A stretch of DNA of 62,904 nt, taken from positions 1 to 62,904 of the forward strand of contig JADFMS010000003.1 of assembly GCA_022563775.1 (NCBI GenBank). Reading direction: 5' to 3'. The notes under the pieces are model-generated. The model was not told the DNA's origin, did not search any database, and worked only from the letters and a program-made list of their open reading frames with translations. The position numbers were made by a program, and so were the translations under genes. Source of the stretch: Fidelibacterota bacterium (GTDB lineage Bacteria; Marinisomatota; SORT01). Shown in pieces: positions 9,196 through 17,781 of this stretch (position 1 is its first letter; every line of letters starts with the position of its first letter).

Positions 9196-10149
9196 TCAGT
9201 GGCGTATGAACGTTTCGTACATTTCATGAATGTGTTTAGGTCCGATACGGCAGCATCCGCCTATCAATCTTGCTCCTTCTTCGTACCACCGGGCAGCGTC
9301 AAATCCATTTATTACTGATTGGGAGCTACCTTTCCAGCTTCGCTCTTCCGCATCATACAATTCCCCCGAGTTTGGATATACAATAACCTGCTTACCGGGA
9401 GCACCGAGTTGTACCTGCTTGATAAGAGAAGAAATATATTTCGGAGCTGTGCAATTTACTCCTATTGCTACTACCTGCTCACAATTTTCAAAAAGCGAGG
9501 CGCATTTCCTAATCGGGGTTCCGTCGTTAATCCGCTCTCCATCCCGGCAAGAAAAACTTATCCACGCAACTGTTCCCGGTGACTGATTTAGAAGATTCAA
9601 CAATACTTCCGATTCCTGATAACTCGGAATCGTTTCTAACGCTAACAGATCGACAGATGAATTTGAGAGAATTTCCCATCTCGGTTCATGAAAGGACAAT
9701 AGATCATCGTCTGAAACACCGTAATCCCCTTTATATTCCGAACCGTCAGCAAGCATCGCTCCATAAGGACCAATACTACCCGCAATCAGAGGTCGTAATC
9801 TCGTAGCCGAATCGTAATCATCACTCTTCATGAATCGGTCACGAGCTTCTTCGGCAAGGTCTACAGAGAGTGAGATAAGTGAGCGCGCTTCTACCTTAGA
9901 AAATCCTGCATTCATAAATCCTTCAACAGTTGCCTGATAACTCGCTGTTGTGATGCAGTCTGCTCCCGCCTTGAGATAATCATAGTGAACACTGCGTATC
10001 GCTTCGGGCTCTTCCATTAGAATTCGGGCAGACCATAAGTCACTGTCGAGCAGATAGTCTCTTTCCTCAAGTTCGGTGGCAAGTCCGCCATCCAACATCA
10101 ACATTCCTTGCTCTTCTATAAAACTGTCAATCGGTGAAGGTTTATTCAT
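9196..10149 (-). CDS. mmuM: Homocysteine S-methyltransferase
   Basis: 317 residues, full length for the MmuM/BHMT-type (Pfam S-methyl_trans) family. It would transfer a methyl group, typically from S-methylmethionine, to homocysteine to give methionine in the cytoplasm. The N-terminal LDGGLATELEERDY loop is present, as are the three zinc-binding cysteines: one in GVNCTAP and two in the C-terminal GGCCRIGP. There is no cobalamin domain, so it belongs to the short form. It stands alone. An S-methylmethionine transporter is not nearby, so the methyl donor is inferred from the family only. Confidence 0.88.
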   Translation of the reverse strand: MNKPSPIDSFIEEQGMLMLDGGLATELEERDYLLDSDLWSARILMEEPEAIRSVHYDYLKAGADCITTASYQATVEGFMNAGFSKVEARSLISLSVDLAEEARDRFMKSDDYDSATRLRPLIAGSIGPYGAMLADGSEYKGDYGVSDDDLLSFHEPRWEILSNSSVDLLALETIPSYQESEVLLNLLNQSPGTVAWISFSCRDGERINDGTPIRKCASLFENCEQVVAIGVNCTAPKYISSLIKQVQLGAPGKQVIVYPNSGELYDAEERSWKGSSQSVINGFDAARWYEEGARLIGGCCRIGPKHIHEMYETFIRH

Positions 10150-10254
10150 TCGTTTAGATACAGTCTTAGCTTAAAGTTCATTAAGTAATTTAGGCATGAC
10201 GGCTGAATATTAGAAATGGTTTTTACAGTGGGTCTGCTAAGAGATAAAAAATAA

Positions 10255-10540
10255 CTGTCTTTGCGAGTGAAGCGTAGCAATCTCACAGTGTATTAATCTT
10301 GAACATACATAGATTGCCACGTCGCTGTGCTCCTCGCAATGACAGTATTTTCTGGCTCGCGCACATTGCTGTCATTGCGATCCCGATTTATCGGGAGAAG
10401 CAATCTCTGAATTATCAATGTGATAGTGCGGGTTAGGGCTTGCCCTGACCGCCACAAAACCTGATTGCCCCGAACTGATAAATTAGGTCTCGCCAATCTA
10501 TCCGACTGACAGGCAATGTCTGAGTCCGGAATCAGTATGA
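10255..10540. repeat. Dispersed repeat with nested palindromes
   Basis: Contains TTGCGAGTGAAGCGTAGCAA, CTCCTCGCAATGACAG and CATTGCGATCCCGATTTATC modules and GGTTAGGGCTTGCCCTGACC. These motifs are typical of dispersed bacterial intergenic repeats (Cys-less, non-coding). The GGGTTAGGGCTTG and TGCCCTGACCGC parts recur near 35340. A short minus-strand frame across it is spurious. Confidence 0.6.
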
Positions 10541-10575
10541 CGACACTCACTAATTAATTATTCATTAAATATTAC

Positions 10576-10604
10576 TTGACACTTAGATGTTTTAATGTTA
10601 AAGT
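10576..10604 (+). promoter_or_regulatory. Sigma-70-type promoter of the MarR-NmrA pair
   Basis: TTGACA (10576-10581) and TAAAGT (10599-10604) are separated by 17 bases. The expected transcription start falls at about the ATG at 10611, so the mRNA would be leaderless. An imperfect dyad, ACTTA...TAAAGT, spans the spacer and -10 and could be the MarR operator. Confidence 0.55.
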
Positions 10605-10610
10605 AATTTT

Positions 10611-11072
10611 ATGCCGACACATTACAAAGGAACTGAAAGAGAGAAAAGAGCGCTCAACGCTTGGATAAAATTCAGTAGAGCGGGCATTACACTTAGTTCT
10701 CGGTTGAGCGAAAGCCTACGGACGTTCAAACTCACCGAAAGTCAATTCGCGGTCGTTGAGGCAGTGTACCATCTCGGACCGATGAACTTATCGGAAATTT
10801 GCGGGAAATTGTTATGTACAGGAGGAAACCTCACAACAGTGGTGGATAATTTAGAAAAACAAAAACTTGCTAAACGTATTCCGGGTAAAACCGACCGCCG
10901 TCAATATGAAATTCATCTTACTCAAAAAGGTAGGAAACATATTGAGAAATTATTTCCTGCGCACGTTCAGAGAATAGTACGTGAATTTAGCGTTCTCTCA
11001 GCTGCCGAACAGGAAGAATTTTCGAGGTTATGCAAAAAACTTGGTTTAGGAATAGCAAATCACAATAAATAG
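10611..11072 (+). CDS. MarR family transcriptional regulator
   Basis: 153 residues with a winged helix-turn-helix: LTESQFAVVEAVYHLG (helix 2), MNLSEICGKLLCTGGNLTTV (recognition helix region, about 62-82) and the wing KTDRRQYEIHLTQKGR at about 98-113. MarR proteins bind DNA as dimers and release it on binding a small aromatic compound or on thiol oxidation; Cys68 and Cys72 lie near the recognition helix. It is followed after 12 bases by an NmrA-type reductase gene, its probable target, and likely represses its own promoter at 10576. Confidence 0.9.
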   Translation: MPTHYKGTEREKRALNAWIKFSRAGITLSSRLSESLRTFKLTESQFAVVEAVYHLGPMNLSEICGKLLCTGGNLTTVVDNLEKQKLAKRIPGKTDRRQYEIHLTQKGRKHIEKLFPAHVQRIVREFSVLSAAEQEEFSRLCKKLGLGIANHNK

Positions 11073-11084
11073 ACGGAGGATAAA

Positions 11085-11957
11085 ATGTCAGATAATGGAA
11101 AAATATTGGTTACAGGAGCAACAGGAAACGTAAGCAGCGCTTTGATTACCGCTCTTGTAAATAGGGGAGTAAACGTTAGAGGTCTTGTCCGGGATGAATC
11201 GAAGGGTGAATCGCTGAAGAGCTCGGGCGTAGAGGTGGCTGTCGGAAATCTCAATGACAGTGGCAGTATCGAAAAAGCGCTTGAAGGAATTGAGAAGGTC
11301 TTCTTACTCTCTCCGGTTGGAGAGGATGCGCCTCAGCAGGCCAGAAACGTAATTGACGCGGCTCTGAAACAGGGCAGCCCGTATATAGTCAGAATGTCAG
11401 CGATTAAAGCCGCTTCTGATGCTCCTTCTCGTAACAGCAGGGCTCATGCAGAGACCGAAGAGTACCTGAAAAATTCCGGCTTACCCTATACAATTCTTAA
11501 GCCGCATTTCTTTATGCAGAACTTAATGATGGCAGCTGAGTCGATTGCCTCTGAAGGAAAAATATATATGCCGTTCAAAGATGGTAAATTAGGAATGGTC
11601 GATATCAGAGACATCGCTGATGTTTCGGCTGTTATCCTTACAGAAGAAGGACATGAAGGCAAAACATATACTCCTACAGGACCGAAATCAATTTCACTTT
11701 CCGACGTTGCTGCCGCTTTTTCTTCTGCGCTTGATAAAGAAGTCAATTATATAGATGTACCGATGGAAGCTGCGGATGAATCGCTTTCAGGCATGGGTTT
11801 TCCCGATTGGAATAAGGACGCATACCTTGAGTATTTCAAAGCCTACAGTGAAGGTTGGGGAGATTATACAACAAACGACGTTGAAGATATAACCGGAAAT
11901 CCCGCACGCTCGATAGAAACGTTTGCGAAGGATTTTGCGCAAGTATTCGGCGGATGA
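11085..11957 (+). CDS. NmrA-like NAD(P)-binding oxidoreductase
   Basis: 290 residues, atypical short-chain dehydrogenase of the NmrA/YtfG type. The Rossmann motif GATGNVSSAL is at residues 9-18, then the NADP-preferring basic segment VRGLVRDESKGE. The canonical YxxxK is missing, as usual for NmrA-like proteins, which either sense NAD(P) or reduce quinones. The start has a strong GGAGG seven bases upstream. It forms an operon with the MarR gene, a common pairing for quinone or electrophile response. The 59 bases before the convergent gene at 12017 hold only a weak dyad, CGAATTTC...GGAATTCG. Confidence 0.8.
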   Translation: MSDNGKILVTGATGNVSSALITALVNRGVNVRGLVRDESKGESLKSSGVEVAVGNLNDSGSIEKALEGIEKVFLLSPVGEDAPQQARNVIDAALKQGSPYIVRMSAIKAASDAPSRNSRAHAETEEYLKNSGLPYTILKPHFFMQNLMMAAESIASEGKIYMPFKDGKLGMVDIRDIADVSAVILTEEGHEGKTYTPTGPKSISLSDVAAAFSSALDKEVNYIDVPMEAADESLSGMGFPDWNKDAYLEYFKAYSEGWGDYTTNDVEDITGNPARSIETFAKDFAQVFGG

Positions 11958-12016
11958 TAACTTCACACTGACAATAGTGCGAATTTCGTTGAAGGTAGGC
12001 TTGAGGAATTCGCCCG

Positions 12017-13177
12017 TCAGGCAGCCGAAGAGGACGGCAAACCTCTTATCGATTCTCGCATAGTGCTGAAAAGATAATCAACATCCTCTTCGGGTATTCC
12101 CGGATAAAACGGAAGAGAGATAGTCGAGGCTCCGATACGTTCACTCACCGGGAACATGCCCTCTTTGTAGCCGAAACGTTCCCTGTAATATTGCATTAGG
12201 TGTATAGGTCGGTAATTGACCGTAACCCCGATTCCCTTTTCTCCAAAGGTTAGGAGAAGTTCATCCCTCTTTTCGGGTTCCACCCATACAGTGAAGAGAT
12301 GGTACGCGCTTTCGGCTCCCGGTAGAATTTCCGGAAGAGTAAGCCCATCCAAATCGTTCAAAGCTTCAGCATATCTGTCATAAAGAGTTTGTCGGGCGTT
12401 CCATGTCTCATTTATCTTTCCTAACTGCGGAAGCAGCATAGCAGCGAGTATATCAAACATCGTCAAATTATATCCGAGTGATTCCATATCGTAATGTATA
12501 TAAGTTCCGTTATGCCGCTCGGCTGCTCCTGCCGTCATGCCGTGCAGTCCGAGAGCCTGAATCCGACGATGCAATTCCGGATCATTCGTTGATACGGCGC
12601 CACCCTCTCCGCTCGCAATGCTCTTGGTGGCATAAAAACTATAACACGCGGCATCGCCGAGTTCCCCTACCCTGATGCCGTCTCTCGATGCTTCCAAGGC
12701 ATGCGCCGCATCCTCCAAAACAAAAAGGTCGTGCTTATCTGCAGTCTCGCGGATCCTTTTCATATCACATAGTTGACCGTACAGATGCACCGGAATTATC
12801 GCTTTCGTTTTCGGTGTGATCGCTTCCTCTATCAGTTCAGCGTTGATATTCCCGGTATGCGGTTCAACATCCACGAACACGACTGACGCGCCGGTCTGAA
12901 GAACAGCGTTCGCAGTGGCGATAAATGAAAGCGGTGTAGTTATCACTTCGTCGCCGGGTCCTATCCCTTTAGCCAGAAGTGAAAGAAAAAGACCGGCGGT
13001 ACAGCTGTTCAATCCCGCTGCGTACTCGGAATCAAGATATGCTGCGAGCGCCTCCTCGAACTGACGGGTAACAGGTCCCTTGGTGAGAAAAGTTGAATCG
13101 AAAACTTTTTTCAGTTCCGTCAGTTCCTCATCGCCAAGGGGATGACGGAAAAAATCTACCTTCCTTACCGTCTCCAT
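12017..13177 (-). CDS. DegT/DnrJ/EryC1/StrS sugar aminotransferase
   Basis: 386 residues. A PLP-dependent aminotransferase that would add an amino group from glutamate to a keto-nucleotide sugar. The PLP lysine is K185 in CYSFYATKSI, with the cofactor-binding EDAAHA at 155-160 and the GLNSCTAGL phosphate loop at about 55-63. It is the last gene of the 10-kb minus-strand operon and begins one base after the stop of the dehydratase at 13179. With that gene and the formyltransferase at 15864 it forms the set seen in pathways to dTDP-4-amino or 3-amino-dideoxyhexoses such as Qui4NFo. Ring position cannot be decided from sequence alone. Confidence 0.9.
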   Translation of the reverse strand: METVRKVDFFRHPLGDEELTELKKVFDSTFLTKGPVTRQFEEALAAYLDSEYAAGLNSCTAGLFLSLLAKGIGPGDEVITTPLSFIATANAVLQTGASVVFVDVEPHTGNINAELIEEAITPKTKAIIPVHLYGQLCDMKRIRETADKHDLFVLEDAAHALEASRDGIRVGELGDAACYSFYATKSIASGEGGAVSTNDPELHRRIQALGLHGMTAGAAERHNGTYIHYDMESLGYNLTMFDILAAMLLPQLGKINETWNARQTLYDRYAEALNDLDGLTLPEILPGAESAYHLFTVWVEPEKRDELLLTFGEKGIGVTVNYRPIHLMQYYRERFGYKEGMFPVSERIGASTISLPFYPGIPEEDVDYLFSTMRESIRGLPSSSAA

Positions 13178-13178
13178 A

Positions 13179-14207
13179 TTAGTGTTCCTGCACTTCTCCT
13201 GACGCTGTTACGATGGGTATCGTCCGCATCCACAAAAGTTCTTTCCACATCTCTTGATTTTCCTGTGACCACTGTATGGTTTTTTTCAAGCCGTCCTCGA
13301 ATTCCGTTTTATATTTCCAGTCGAGAATTTTTTCCGCTTTACTCGTATCCGCGATGTGCTCAACCACCTGCCCGGGTCTGTCGTTCAAATACTTTATAAG
13401 CGATTCCGGCTTCCCGAGTTCATCAAGAACCATCCGAGCGATAGTGAGTACATCAATCGATCTTCCTGTACCGAGATTAAAGACCTCACCCTTTACAAGA
13501 TCGATATCAGCGTGAATGATCTTATCCAACGCTTCGCAGTGATCCTCTACATAAATCCAGTCACGCTTGCTTGAACCGTCGCCATGGATCGTCAACGGCT
13601 CATCTAACATGGCGTTAGCGATGAAACGGGGGATTACCTTTTCAAGATGTTGCGATGGACCGTAATTATTGAATGGACGAACGATCACGACAGGCAGATC
13701 GTAAGTAGTGTAATATGAATATACCAACCTATCGGCGCCTGTTTTTGCGCTTGCGTACGGGCTTCGGGGTTTCAATGGATGCTCTTCGCTCATCGGCCAT
13801 TGCTCCGCCGTTCCGTATACTTCTGAGGTGGATATATGTATGAAACGTTCTATCGTCTTCTGATTTTTGAGAACCGCATTGGTGATGGTGTGAGTACCTA
13901 AAACATCCGTCATATAAAATTGTTTGTTGTTATAGATCGACCGCGCAACATGAGTTTCAGCGGCAAAATGAACAACTACGTCCGACTGCTGCACAAGAGC
14001 GTTGACGATCTCGGAATTCTGAACGTCTCCATACCAGAATTCAAACCGATTATTCTTCTTTATCTCTTCGGAAAGATTATCGGGATTACCCGCATACGTC
14101 AGCGCGTCTAAAACGAGTATCCGATAATCGGGATAATTTTTGTATATGTATTTGACGAAGTTGCTTCCTATGAAACCGGCACCGCCCGTAATAAGTATAG
14201 TTTTCAT
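13179..14207 (-). CDS. NAD-dependent nucleotide-sugar dehydratase/epimerase (RmlB-like)
   Basis: 342 residues, extended short-chain dehydrogenase. It has the NAD motif GGAGFIGS (8-15), the RmlB-like DALTYAGNPDNL loop (35-45) and the Y151xxxK155 pair. It would make a 4-keto-6-deoxy sugar nucleotide for the adjacent aminotransferase. Odd point: RmlB enzymes carry Thr-Asp-Glu before VYG, but here the motif is STSEVYG, with Ser128 at the Asp position, as in GDP-mannose dehydratases, LegB-like dehydratases and UDP-glucuronate decarboxylases. So dTDP-glucose 4,6-dehydratase is likely but not certain. Spacing is 3 bases from WbqC and 1 base to the aminotransferase, which indicates tight coupling. 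Confidence 0.8.
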   Translation of the reverse strand: MKTILITGGAGFIGSNFVKYIYKNYPDYRILVLDALTYAGNPDNLSEEIKKNNRFEFWYGDVQNSEIVNALVQQSDVVVHFAAETHVARSIYNNKQFYMTDVLGTHTITNAVLKNQKTIERFIHISTSEVYGTAEQWPMSEEHPLKPRSPYASAKTGADRLVYSYYTTYDLPVVIVRPFNNYGPSQHLEKVIPRFIANAMLDEPLTIHGDGSSKRDWIYVEDHCEALDKIIHADIDLVKGEVFNLGTGRSIDVLTIARMVLDELGKPESLIKYLNDRPGQVVEHIADTSKAEKILDWKYKTEFEDGLKKTIQWSQENQEMWKELLWMRTIPIVTASGEVQEH

Positions 14208-14210
14208 GTC

Positions 14211-14957
14211 TCAAATCCCCACTTTTTGGTGAGTTAACAGAGCAAGACTTTCGGGCCCGCTATTGAAAAGAAGATCAATTATTGAAAGATGTGAACAGAA
14301 TGCTCCATACTGCTGCTTATAAACCGGATGATCATAATCTTGAAATTTAACTATGATTCCCTCTTGATTGAACAGCCCTAAGTCTATATAATTTTTACCT
14401 GCCGCTCCTTCATAAAATTGGTTTCCGCCGAGCTTACTGATGATACTGACCAAACGTTCAATCTTATCCCCTTTGATATTCAACTCCGACGAGAGGATCA
14501 GTTCGGTTTCTATACTCAACAGAGTGCAGAACCATTCAATCAGAGCCATATCGAGCTCTATCAAGTGAGAATAACGAGCGGTCAACAGTTCGAACAGACC
14601 GGCTGAATAATCTTTAAAGAACGCTGTTTTTGAGTAATTCTGAGTGATAGATCGCACATGCTTATCCTGCCAATTCACTGAACTGTTTATCCGAACTTCA
14701 TTTATCAGAGGCTTTTGTTTCCCGTTCACTAAGACCGGAACGGTGAGCCACTGCAATCCCGTTGCGGTCTTTATACGATTTCGGTTACGCCATCCGCCCT
14801 TATCATATTGCACGTCGTCATAGATAACGAATTTATCGCTTCGGTAGAGCTGTTCAAAGAAGCCCAGCCATGGAAGATAGCCCGGCTGCAAAATACCTAC
14901 CGTGACCGTCTTTTCCGACTGCTCAACCAAAACCGGTCTATTTAACGACTCATTCAT
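14211..14957 (-). CDS. WbqC family protein
   Basis: 248 residues. The N-terminal block GILQPGYLPWLGFFEQLYR and YDDVQYDKGGWRNRNRIK is the WbqC signature; the C-terminal FYEGAAGKNYID also fits. WbqC proteins are found in O-antigen and exopolysaccharide clusters and are thought to take part in amino-sugar or amino-acid modification, but the reaction is not settled. Cytoplasmic, without membrane segments. It lies between the radical SAM gene and the RmlB-like gene in the same operon, in keeping with a role in tailoring the amino sugar. Confidence 0.85.
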   Translation of the reverse strand: MNESLNRPVLVEQSEKTVTVGILQPGYLPWLGFFEQLYRSDKFVIYDDVQYDKGGWRNRNRIKTATGLQWLTVPVLVNGKQKPLINEVRINSSVNWQDKHVRSITQNYSKTAFFKDYSAGLFELLTARYSHLIELDMALIEWFCTLLSIETELILSSELNIKGDKIERLVSIISKLGGNQFYEGAAGKNYIDLGLFNQEGIIVKFQDYDHPVYKQQYGAFCSHLSIIDLLFNSGPESLALLTHQKVGI

Positions 14958-14970
14958 TAGACATTCGGAC

Positions 14971-15888
14971 TTAGGAAAATTCAGCGTATCCTGACTGCCA
15001 GTCAGAGCAATTTTGGCACATGCTCGGGAGTTCGTCGAATCTTCCCTCCAAGTGCATTGCCCTATAATCCTTCAATTTATCCTGCCATATTTCTTTCAAC
15101 GTATGAGTATTTGAATCACCCGCGTCGACCCTGCCGTGAATATCAACAGCGCAAAGCGCCACCTGTCCGTGAGCGCAGATTGCCATCGTGTTCATTGCCC
15201 AATAGCATGGTTTTCGTTCTACCTCACGATTATCCCAAAGATTATCCGCCTCTATCAATCCCGCCCAGCTTACTTTGGGTCGAATTTTGACGCCGACACC
15301 CTCGTTTGTCCAGAATGTTTTAAAATCTTCCACCTCATATTCGTTTATATCGCTTTCTACGAGCTGAACGAAAAGCTCCTGACTTTTCTTACCATGCTTT
15401 TCCAAAAGATCTCTGTATCGTATTGTATTTTCTACCGTGAGATGAAAATCTCCCTTTATACGAATTTGGTCATAAGTTTTTTCCGTAGATGCATCTATGC
15501 CGACATAGATCGCATCAAGTCCTGCGACGATGTAGTCCCGAGATTTCTCTTCTGTCATCAGTACCCCGTTGGTATTCAGCACAACATCCGTTAGTCCCTT
15601 ATCCTTGGCATATTGAATGCGTTCAGGCATGTCGGGACAAATAAACGGATCGCCGAAAAATATTTCCCATACGCGGGCATTAGGATTCTCAATGGCAATC
15701 TCATCTATCAATTTTTTATAAAGCTTCATGTCCATCCGTTGGATGATGCGGTAATTCTTAACATTAGGATGATCGCACATTGAACACGCCAAATTGCATG
15801 CGTTTATATTGTCCAATAGCACTACGGTCGGAAAATCAACCGCTTCCTTGATGCGTGTCGCTTTTAGGACGTTACTTTTGTATCCCAT
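14971..15888 (-). CDS. Radical SAM protein with SPASM-like C-terminus
   Basis: 305 residues. The radical SAM 4Fe-4S cluster motif is C31-xxx-C35-xx-C38 in ACNLACSMCDH. The C-terminal part has additional cysteines (CYWAMNTMAICAHGQVALC and MCQNC), which fits a SPASM or twitch auxiliary-cluster domain. The family reductively cleaves S-adenosylmethionine to start radical chemistry, often in modification of sugars, peptides or lipids; here the sugar operon suggests deoxysugar or glycan tailoring, by inference. Its first 25 bases overlap the end of the formyltransferase gene, so the start may be translationally coupled. Confidence 0.87.
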   Translation of the reverse strand: MGYKSNVLKATRIKEAVDFPTVVLLDNINACNLACSMCDHPNVKNYRIIQRMDMKLYKKLIDEIAIENPNARVWEIFFGDPFICPDMPERIQYAKDKGLTDVVLNTNGVLMTEEKSRDYIVAGLDAIYVGIDASTEKTYDQIRIKGDFHLTVENTIRYRDLLEKHGKKSQELFVQLVESDINEYEVEDFKTFWTNEGVGVKIRPKVSWAGLIEADNLWDNREVERKPCYWAMNTMAICAHGQVALCAVDIHGRVDAGDSNTHTLKEIWQDKLKDYRAMHLEGRFDELPSMCQNCSDWQSGYAEFS

Positions 15889-16604
15889 TGTAGTTCCTTT
15901 CTAAGATTCTCCACACCGGGATATGGCGAGAGACCTTTTATTATGTTATCGGGTTCAAACAACCCAAAGTTTAACAATTGTATACCATCCTTCGACGTAA
16001 CTTTCGGAAAATAACTCCCGTCTTGCCGGTTCTGCCGTTTAGGCGTTAGTTTTGATGCCGTATAATCGGTAATAAACTTTTCGAGTTCTTCTCCCGCTAC
16101 TTCAGCCAAATATTTTCTGAGTTTTCCGTCATCCAAATCCGCAATCGGTACTTCCCTCTGATAGAGTATATCCCCCATATCGTATTCATCACTAAGCAGA
16201 TGAAACGTTATGCCTGTTTTTAGCTCGCCGTTTATCAAAGCCCAATTCGTTGGTGTGGGTCCGCGATAAGTAGGTAGAAGAGAGGGATGAATGTTAACTG
16301 CCTTATACTTCGGGACGGCTAAGATCGCTGCCGGTATTTTCTTATCGTAGGTGGCAACTATCATCAGATCAGGAGAAAATTCTTTAATAACAGTTAAACG
16401 TTCTTTTTCACTAATCTTCTCTTCAGTGAATACCGTAATATTTTCCTTTTTGCACTGTTCCCACAGATCTTCCGACTCGTAATAAGGAAATTCACCGCTC
16501 TCTCTGCGTGTAAAAACCATTATCTCATCTATACAGGTCAATTCCTGCGCCTTTTTGAGGACACTGTTACCGAATCCCGTCAATGCAAATAAACACAGTT
16601 TCAT
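15864..16604 (-). CDS. Formyltransferase for an amino sugar (Fmt-like)
   Basis: 246 residues, the single N10-formyltetrahydrofolate-dependent formyltransferase fold without the C-terminal tRNA-binding domain of Fmt. The catalytic triad is visible: N104 and H106 in VNIHPSLLPTYRG and D142 in YDMGDI. In polysaccharide loci such enzymes (VioF, QdtF, ArnA N-terminal half) formylate an amino sugar nucleotide. With the dehydratase and the aminotransferase downstream, an N-formylated dideoxyaminohexose is the likely product. It overlaps the radical SAM gene by 25 bases and follows the methyltransferase by 24. Confidence 0.87.
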   Translation of the reverse strand: MKLCLFALTGFGNSVLKKAQELTCIDEIMVFTRRESGEFPYYESEDLWEQCKKENITVFTEEKISEKERLTVIKEFSPDLMIVATYDKKIPAAILAVPKYKAVNIHPSLLPTYRGPTPTNWALINGELKTGITFHLLSDEYDMGDILYQREVPIADLDDGKLRKYLAEVAGEELEKFITDYTASKLTPKRQNRQDGSYFPKVTSKDGIQLLNFGLFEPDNIIKGLSPYPGVENLRKELQWDTKVTS

Positions 16605-16628
16605 TTCACCGAGTCTTTCATAATTCGT

Positions 16629-17780
16629 CTAATTGTAATAGAGCAGGTTTTCATATCCGTTCAATTTTTCTTTTATAGACTCTATGCCTTCCGGACCTGC
16701 GCATAAAACTCCGCAATCCGCTGCGAGCTCTGCCTCCTCCGTCTTTTTAACCTCAACCCCCCAGATCTCTTCCCCCACTTTATGTGGATTATCATCACAA
16801 ATTCCCGCTATCTGTTCCTTTGGAAATTGAGTTTGAGAGAGCAATATCATCAACGTTGTCCCGGCTCCGTAAAATGCTACCTTACCGCCCTTATTTTTCT
16901 CAAGGGTCAGTTTATCGAGCAAGTCATTCCATGAGGCGACTATACCGCGGACTTGCCGTTTAATACTTTCAGTAGATGCTTTAAGGTTGTTCCTTTTCTC
17001 CAGACTGACAGCTGAAGATTTGACAAAGAGGAATCTCCATATGCTCCCCTTGCTGTCCATTTTTATGAGGTCAAGCCCGAACTCTTCTGCAATTGAGAGC
17101 AAATGCTCTTTGAAATACATACACGTATGATCGGCGAAATAGAGTTCAAATGGCGCTTCGGGAAATACAGCAATTGATATGCTCATTATCCCTTCGGTTT
17201 TCAAAAGATTAGCCGATTCGCAAATAAACTTTCTCGGTGATACCCTGTTAAGAACCGTGTGCATCGCAACCAAGTCGTAGGAATCGGACTCGTAGTCAGC
17301 TCCCTCAAAATTGCGGTGATGGAATGTAGCGGCGGGAGTTTTTTCACGCGCCATTTCCACCGAAAGATCACTCGGGTCTACTCCCTCCAATTTCCAATCG
17401 GAATATTTAGCTGCAAATGCCTCTTCAAAAAACCCCTTTCCACAGCCTATATCCAAAAGTTTTCCTGCTTCAGGAAATTCATACGAGAGAACAAAATCGT
17501 TTATCGCTTCGGAGAAATATTTTCCGGCGGAATAGTTCATATAATCGTATTCATCGCTTTTTAGTTTGGACGAATATACTTCTTTGTAGTAATCACCAAT
17601 TTCTGCGTCAAGAGGTGAGTTCATGGTGTAAACAAAACCGCAGGAACTACACATAGACTTGGTTAGAGTCCCCTCGTACATTACTTCTCTTCCGGAACAA
17701 ACAGATGGTGATACATTTTCAATCAACGTCTCCCAGTCGATCCCACAGCAAATTTCACAGAGAATATCTTTTGATTCCAT
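16629..17780 (-). CDS. SAM-dependent C-methyltransferase with zinc-binding N-terminus
   Basis: 383 residues. The N-terminal CEICCGIDWE and, about 35 residues later, CSSCGFVYT form the zinc-binding domain of the TylC3/NDP-hexose C-methyltransferase type. The central domain holds the SAM motif LLDIGCGKGFFEEAF at about 108-122, and the C-terminal half has the Rossmann-like VAFYGAGTTLMILL, as in Methyltransf_14. Family members methylate a carbon of 4-keto sugar nucleotides, which the dehydratase in this operon could supply; small-molecule alternatives remain. One base separates it from the glycosyltransferase upstream. Confidence 0.8.
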   Translation of the reverse strand: MESKDILCEICCGIDWETLIENVSPSVCSGREVMYEGTLTKSMCSSCGFVYTMNSPLDAEIGDYYKEVYSSKLKSDEYDYMNYSAGKYFSEAINDFVLSYEFPEAGKLLDIGCGKGFFEEAFAAKYSDWKLEGVDPSDLSVEMAREKTPAATFHHRNFEGADYESDSYDLVAMHTVLNRVSPRKFICESANLLKTEGIMSISIAVFPEAPFELYFADHTCMYFKEHLLSIAEEFGLDLIKMDSKGSIWRFLFVKSSAVSLEKRNNLKASTESIKRQVRGIVASWNDLLDKLTLEKNKGGKVAFYGAGTTLMILLSQTQFPKEQIAGICDDNPHKVGEEIWGVEVKKTEEAELAADCGVLCAGPEGIESIKEKLNGYENLLYYN

Positions 17781-17781
17781 G

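Noticed and set aside
10293..10550. 85-codon minus-strand frame
   Set aside because: It runs through dispersed palindromic repeat modules and has no protein family signal.
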